Positions 7,109 to 9,680 of a DNA stretch of 9,680 nt are shown here, in pieces. The position numbers and the translations under genes were made by a program. The notes under the pieces were generated by a model. That model saw only the letters and a program-made list of their open reading frames with translations. It was not told the DNA's origin and ran no database searches. Source of the stretch: Kiritimatiellales bacterium (GTDB taxonomy: Bacteria > Verrucomicrobiota > Kiritimatiellia > Kiritimatiellales > Pontiellaceae); the NCBI GenBank assembly GCA_013042165.1, contig JABDQT010000156.1:1-9680 (forward strand). Direction: 5' to 3'. Numbering within the stretch: the first letter of the stretch is position 1; every line of letters starts with the position of its first letter.

Positions 7109-8872
7109 TTATCTTGCCGACTTCACCCTCTCTACCTCAATTATGTGAAAGATGTCGTCCTCATCATCCGTGTTGATGAGGGAAAGATCTGAGCCGTTCC
7201 GTCCGCGGTTGCCGAAGTGGGCATCTTTCAACGTGACGATCTTTTCCTTCCACTTTCCACTATCCGTCTTTTTGACGACTACGGCTCTCTTATTCGGTTT
7301 TCTGACGGCATCATACTCCAGCGCCCATTGCCCCTTTCCCTTATCGTAGTAAACCACCCGCACCGTGATCGGATAAGCGCCGGAGAGCGGCTTTCCGGCA
7401 AAGAAGGAATCCTTGATATCGAAGGCCATGGCATCCTTACCGGACTTGTGTTCAAAGCCCCGCGCAAAGCGTCCGTATACCGGGCTGCTCGAAGTGATTT
7501 TGCCTCCGACACGCCACCAGCCGACACTCGTCTGGTCGGGATCGATCTGGTGTAGAAAGCGCTCGTAGTTTCCTCGGAAAATTTCCCAGCCCGAATCGTT
7601 CAAGCCCTGCTGACCCCGCCGCTGTTTCATCATCCCGGCCAGCACCCCGTTGACATCGTCCATTTTGGCACCATACGCGGAGCGGGATGCGCAAATAGCC
7701 AGATAGCGCTCTTCATTTTTGATCGAGGCCTCACCAAACTCCGACTCGGGAAACTTCACCGTATCGCTCGAATCCAACCCCTCGCGCAGTGCACAAAATG
7801 CCGCCGTCGCGTCGACGGAATGCGTCTGACCGGCGTATTTATTGAAGAAGTTGAAATCTTCCCAATAGTCGTTTTTGTGGTGCCAGTTCCGGGCCGAGGT
7901 GGTTATATTCCACATCGACAAACCGCTGTGTACCGCAGATAAACTGGTCCAATAAAAGGCCTGCTTGATGTTCTTTTCGAAGATGCCCTCTTTCCAGCCC
8001 TGATCCATCTCGCAGCGGGTGAAGAGCTCATACGTGTCATTTTCAGCAGCATCAATGGTGTGTTGCAAGATCTCCTCGGTTCGAGGGACTTCACTGTTAA
8101 TTTGATAACCTTGTCCCGTTCCACCCATCTTTGTGCCCCACCCACCTTTTACATTCTCGGATATCCATTGCAGCAGCTTTCGCTCCCCCTTATCATAAAC
8201 CACGCTGGTGTACATGAGGGGAATGACAGGACCCGATCCTTGCTGAAAGGCGGTGTGAAATTGCTTAAAGGCCGCAAGACGGTACGCTTCCCAATCCTTA
8301 TCCGACATCTCGAAATTTTTGTCCGTTGGGACGCCTTTGTGAGGGGCCTCATCGCCCGTCGAACCCGTTTTGACCTGAATAAAAACAACGCGCTTGAGCA
8401 GGCGTTCAGGCAGGCTTCGAACATGCTTACCGAACGCGTCGATCATACGGTGATAATAAGCGATATGCTTAGGATCCAGATGGTCGGGATAAGGACCCGT
8501 GTGCCTGTGCCCTTTGGTTGTATACTTCTCGACACCCTTTTTATAGATCCAGTGAGGCGCGTCCTGCGCCACGTTGATGCTCAAGAAAACATAGCTGTCG
8601 TTGGCTGCGGCATCTTTCAAAACAGAGTCGACAGATTTCCAATCAAACACACCGTCCTTCTTCTCGATGTCGGACCACCGGTGTTGGTGTTCGACCCCCT
8701 TGTACGGATAATCCTTGAAATCCACGTCGCCGCCACGAGCCCAGACGCCATAGGCATCGCGGTTCTGTGCGAAAAGATTGGTCGTGCCACCCAACAGAAA
8801 AACGGTGAGCAGCGAGACGATCCGTAGGGACGGAATCGATCGGGTGCCTGCGAAGAGTTGCTTTTGTTTCAT
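7109..8872 (-). CDS. Secreted TIM-barrel glycoside hydrolase (GH42/clan GH-A-like), family uncertain
   Basis: A 587-residue exported protein: signal peptide with hydrophobic core ~16-30 and cleavage after LFA (35). The barrel starts with RWSDIEKKDGVFDW (65-78) and continues VFLSINVAQDAPHWIY (95-110), a pattern shared by GH42-type beta-galactosidases and other clan GH-A enzymes, where a strand-1 'R-W-x-x-I-E-x-x-x-G-x-F-D-W' precedes the barrel. VFIQVKTGSTGDEAPHKG (163-180) is at the place of the acid/base strand, making Glu175 a candidate; Glu288 in TRCEMDQGW is a candidate nucleophile. The typical GH42 NE pair is absent. Residues ~440-587 look like a C-terminal beta-sandwich (GWWRVGGKI, YPITVRVVYYDKG, WKEKIVTLKDAHF), possibly carbohydrate-binding. 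The ATG has AGAAGGA (8881-8887) eight bases upstream. I am confident it is a carbohydrate-active enzyme, less so of its family and substrate. Confidence 0.7.
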   Translation of the reverse strand: MKQKQLFAGTRSIPSLRIVSLLTVFLLGGTTNLFAQNRDAYGVWARGGDVDFKDYPYKGVEHQHRWSDIEKKDGVFDWKSVDSVLKDAAANDSYVFLSINVAQDAPHWIYKKGVEKYTTKGHRHTGPYPDHLDPKHIAYYHRMIDAFGKHVRSLPERLLKRVVFIQVKTGSTGDEAPHKGVPTDKNFEMSDKDWEAYRLAAFKQFHTAFQQGSGPVIPLMYTSVVYDKGERKLLQWISENVKGGWGTKMGGTGQGYQINSEVPRTEEILQHTIDAAENDTYELFTRCEMDQGWKEGIFEKNIKQAFYWTSLSAVHSGLSMWNITTSARNWHHKNDYWEDFNFFNKYAGQTHSVDATAAFCALREGLDSSDTVKFPESEFGEASIKNEERYLAICASRSAYGAKMDDVNGVLAGMMKQRRGQQGLNDSGWEIFRGNYERFLHQIDPDQTSVGWWRVGGKITSSSPVYGRFARGFEHKSGKDAMAFDIKDSFFAGKPLSGAYPITVRVVYYDKGKGQWALEYDAVRKPNKRAVVVKKTDSGKWKEKIVTLKDAHFGNRGRNGSDLSLINTDDEDDIFHIIEVERVKSAR

Positions 8873-8880
8873 ACGATGAA

Positions 8881-8887
8881 TCCTTCT
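8881..8887 (-). promoter_or_regulatory. Ribosome binding site of the TIM-barrel glycoside hydrolase
   Basis: AGAAGGA on the minus strand, 8 bases before the ATG at 8872. It supports that start, which leaves a normal, slightly long signal-peptide n-region. Confidence 0.5.
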
Positions 8888-8944
8888 GGTTGCCTAATTT
8901 TTCGGGAAAGCAATCCATACTCCCCATTCTTACTTCATAATCCC

Positions 8945-8958
8945 GCCGCCATTGCGGC
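8945..8958. other. Short G/C hairpin after the GH3 relic
   Basis: GCCGC-CATT-GCGGC, a 5-bp stem with a 4-base loop, placed directly after the stop codon of the GH3-like fragment. It is where a terminator of the former gene would be, but no U-run follows on the minus strand, so a terminator role is doubtful. Confidence 0.25.
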
Positions 8959-8959
8959 A

Positions 8960-9082
8960 TCACTTTAATTCAAAGGCCCTGACCGCTCTGATATTCTGTG
9001 ACGATGAGCCGACTAACACTTTAAACGACCCCGCTTCGGCCGTCCACTTTTTTGTCGATTCGCTCCAGAACGAAAGGTCCGC
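8960..9082 (-). pseudogene. Relic of a GH3 beta-glucosidase C-terminus (Fn3-like domain tail)
   Basis: In the gap between the sulfatase stop and the next gene, one minus-strand frame reads ADLSFWSESTKKW, TAEAGSFKVLVGSSS and QNIRAVRAFELK, then TGA. This matches the last strands of the fibronectin-III-like domain that ends GH3 beta-glucosidases/beta-xylosidases, whose usual pattern is D-L-x-F-[WY]-...-W-x-x-E-x-G-x-[FY]-x-V-x-V-G-x-S-S-x-x-I-R. The remaining ~700 residues of such an enzyme are absent; upstream the frame soon becomes meaningless and runs into the sulfatase gene in another frame. It could be translated as a short peptide from ATG 9118 but I see no ribosome binding site with normal family context. 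Most likely it is the residue of a deletion that removed the body of a GH3 gene between the sulfatase and the glycoside hydrolase. Confidence 0.6.
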
Positions 9083-9155
9083 CCCCATCCCATCCCTCGC
9101 TTCTTCTCTTTTTTCCATGTGTTGCGCGCTGAACCACACGTATTTCCGCGTCACT

Positions 9156-9680
9156 TTATTTCTTTTTTGCATCCACCTGCGGAGGCGGCTCATCCGGAAC
9201 CTGATACTGAGCACGCAGCTTTTTAAGCTCGCCCTTTAACGCCGAAACAACGGATGCCATTTCCGGATTTGCGTAGCAATTCATCAGCTCCTGCGGATCC
9301 TTTTCGAGATCGAACAGTTCCCACTCCTCGCCTTCGGGCACGTCCATGCCATAGAAGCGGATCAGCTTGTAGCGGCGGGTCGTGACCCCTTCATGGCGGC
9401 GGACGCTGTGGGTCGCCGGATAGTCATAATAGTGGTAATAGAGACTGGTCCGCCAGTCCGGCGGAGTTTCCCCTTTCAGGAGCGGAACCAGACTTCTTCC
9501 CTGCATCTCTTGCGGGATCGGCGCGCCGGCCAGATCCAGAAAGGTTTCGGCGAAATCGATGTTCTGCGCCAGATCGGTATTGATCGACCCGGGCTTCACA
9601 ACGCCCGGCCAGCGGGCGATCAGGGGGGTGCGAAATGATTCTTCATACATAAACCGCTTGTCGAACCAGCCGTGCTCCCC
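9156..9680 (-). CDS. Type I (S1 family) sulfatase, C-terminal part (cut by window edge)
   Basis: The last 174 residues of an arylsulfatase-like enzyme; the gene runs in from beyond base 9680. The visible part opens with [20 protein letters not shown], the conserved G-E-H-x-x-x-x-K segment in which His and Lys contact the sulfate/metal site, then IARWPGVV, the [18 protein letters not shown] helix and [12 protein letters not shown]. The end ([33 protein letters not shown]) is the small C-terminal subdomain usual in S1 sulfatases. The formylglycine motif C-x-P-S-R would lie in the missing N-terminal part. The family hydrolyses sulfate esters of polysaccharides, normally in the periplasm or outside the cell. 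The tail is rich in Pro and Lys ([14 protein letters not shown]). The subfamily cannot be set from this piece. It is the most upstream gene of the visible cluster. Confidence 0.92.
   Translation of the reverse strand, partial: GEHGWFDKRFMYEESFRTPLIARWPGVVKPGSINTDLAQNIDFAETFLDLAGAPIPQEMQGRSLVPLLKGETPPDWRTSLYYHYYDYPATHSVRRHEGVTTRRYKLIRFYGMDVPEGEEWELFDLEKDPQELMNCYANPEMASVVSALKGELKKLRAQYQVPDEPPPQVDAKKK

Noticed and set aside
8060..8827. Plus-strand open frame (255 codons) opposite the TIM-barrel hydrolase
   Set aside because: Antisense shadow; no ribosome binding site or domain pattern, while the minus-strand protein has a clear signal peptide and barrel motifs.
8952..9239. Plus-strand 95-codon frame across the gap near the sulfatase
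   Set aside because: Shadow of the sulfatase end and GH3 relic; no ribosome binding site or domain.
1..9680. CRISPR arrays, insertion sequences, tRNA or rRNA genes
   Set aside because: I looked for regular spaced repeats, transposase frames, terminal repeats and RNA-gene patterns and saw none.

Overview
The window looks like part of a bacterial polysaccharide-degradation cluster. Every gene I can support lies on the minus strand, so transcription runs from right (9680) to left (1). Nearly every complete product begins with a Sec-type signal peptide, so the enzymes are probably exported. The mix of a type I sulfatase, several carbohydrate esterases, a tandem beta-helix glycosidase of the GH28/GH49 type, a TIM-barrel glycoside hydrolase and a GH27-type alpha-galactosidase suggests a sulfated and acylated, galactose-containing glycan. 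Such sets, without a SusC/SusD pair in view, are typical of the Planctomycetota/Verrucomicrobiota/Kiritimatiellota/Lentisphaerota group. That taxonomic guess is inference from gene content only; there is no rRNA or other marker gene.

Layout in transcription order: (1) the C-terminal part of a sulfatase (9156-9680, cut by the window edge); (2) a 283-base gap holding what looks like the last ~40 codons of a GH3 beta-glucosidase (8960-9082), a gene relic; (3) a 587-residue secreted glycoside hydrolase of uncertain family (7109-8872); (4) an SGNH/sialate-O-acetylesterase-like protein (6124-6900) whose signal peptide is encoded just upstream in the same frame but is separated from it by an in-frame TAG (6925-6927); (5) a secreted alpha/beta-hydrolase (5169-5984) in a clearly more AT-rich stretch; (6) a 1166-residue protein made of two consecutive beta-sandwich plus beta-helix units (1602-5102); (7) a CE1-type esterase with an N-terminal CBM48-like domain (535-1605), overlapping gene 6 by ATGA; (8) the N-terminal 165 residues of a GH27-like alpha-galactosidase (1-495), cut by the window edge.

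Likely cooperation (inference): the beta-helix and TIM-barrel enzymes cut the backbone or oligosaccharides, the sulfatase and the three esterases remove sulfate and acyl or feruloyl groups that block cleavage, and the GH27 enzyme trims alpha-galactosyl residues. The strongest unusual signals are the amber codon in the esterase signal peptide, the GH3 relic, the loss of the recognisable catalytic acids in the first half of the tandem beta-helix protein, and the AT-rich esterase gene. The first two indicate that the locus has been partly decaying or rearranging.
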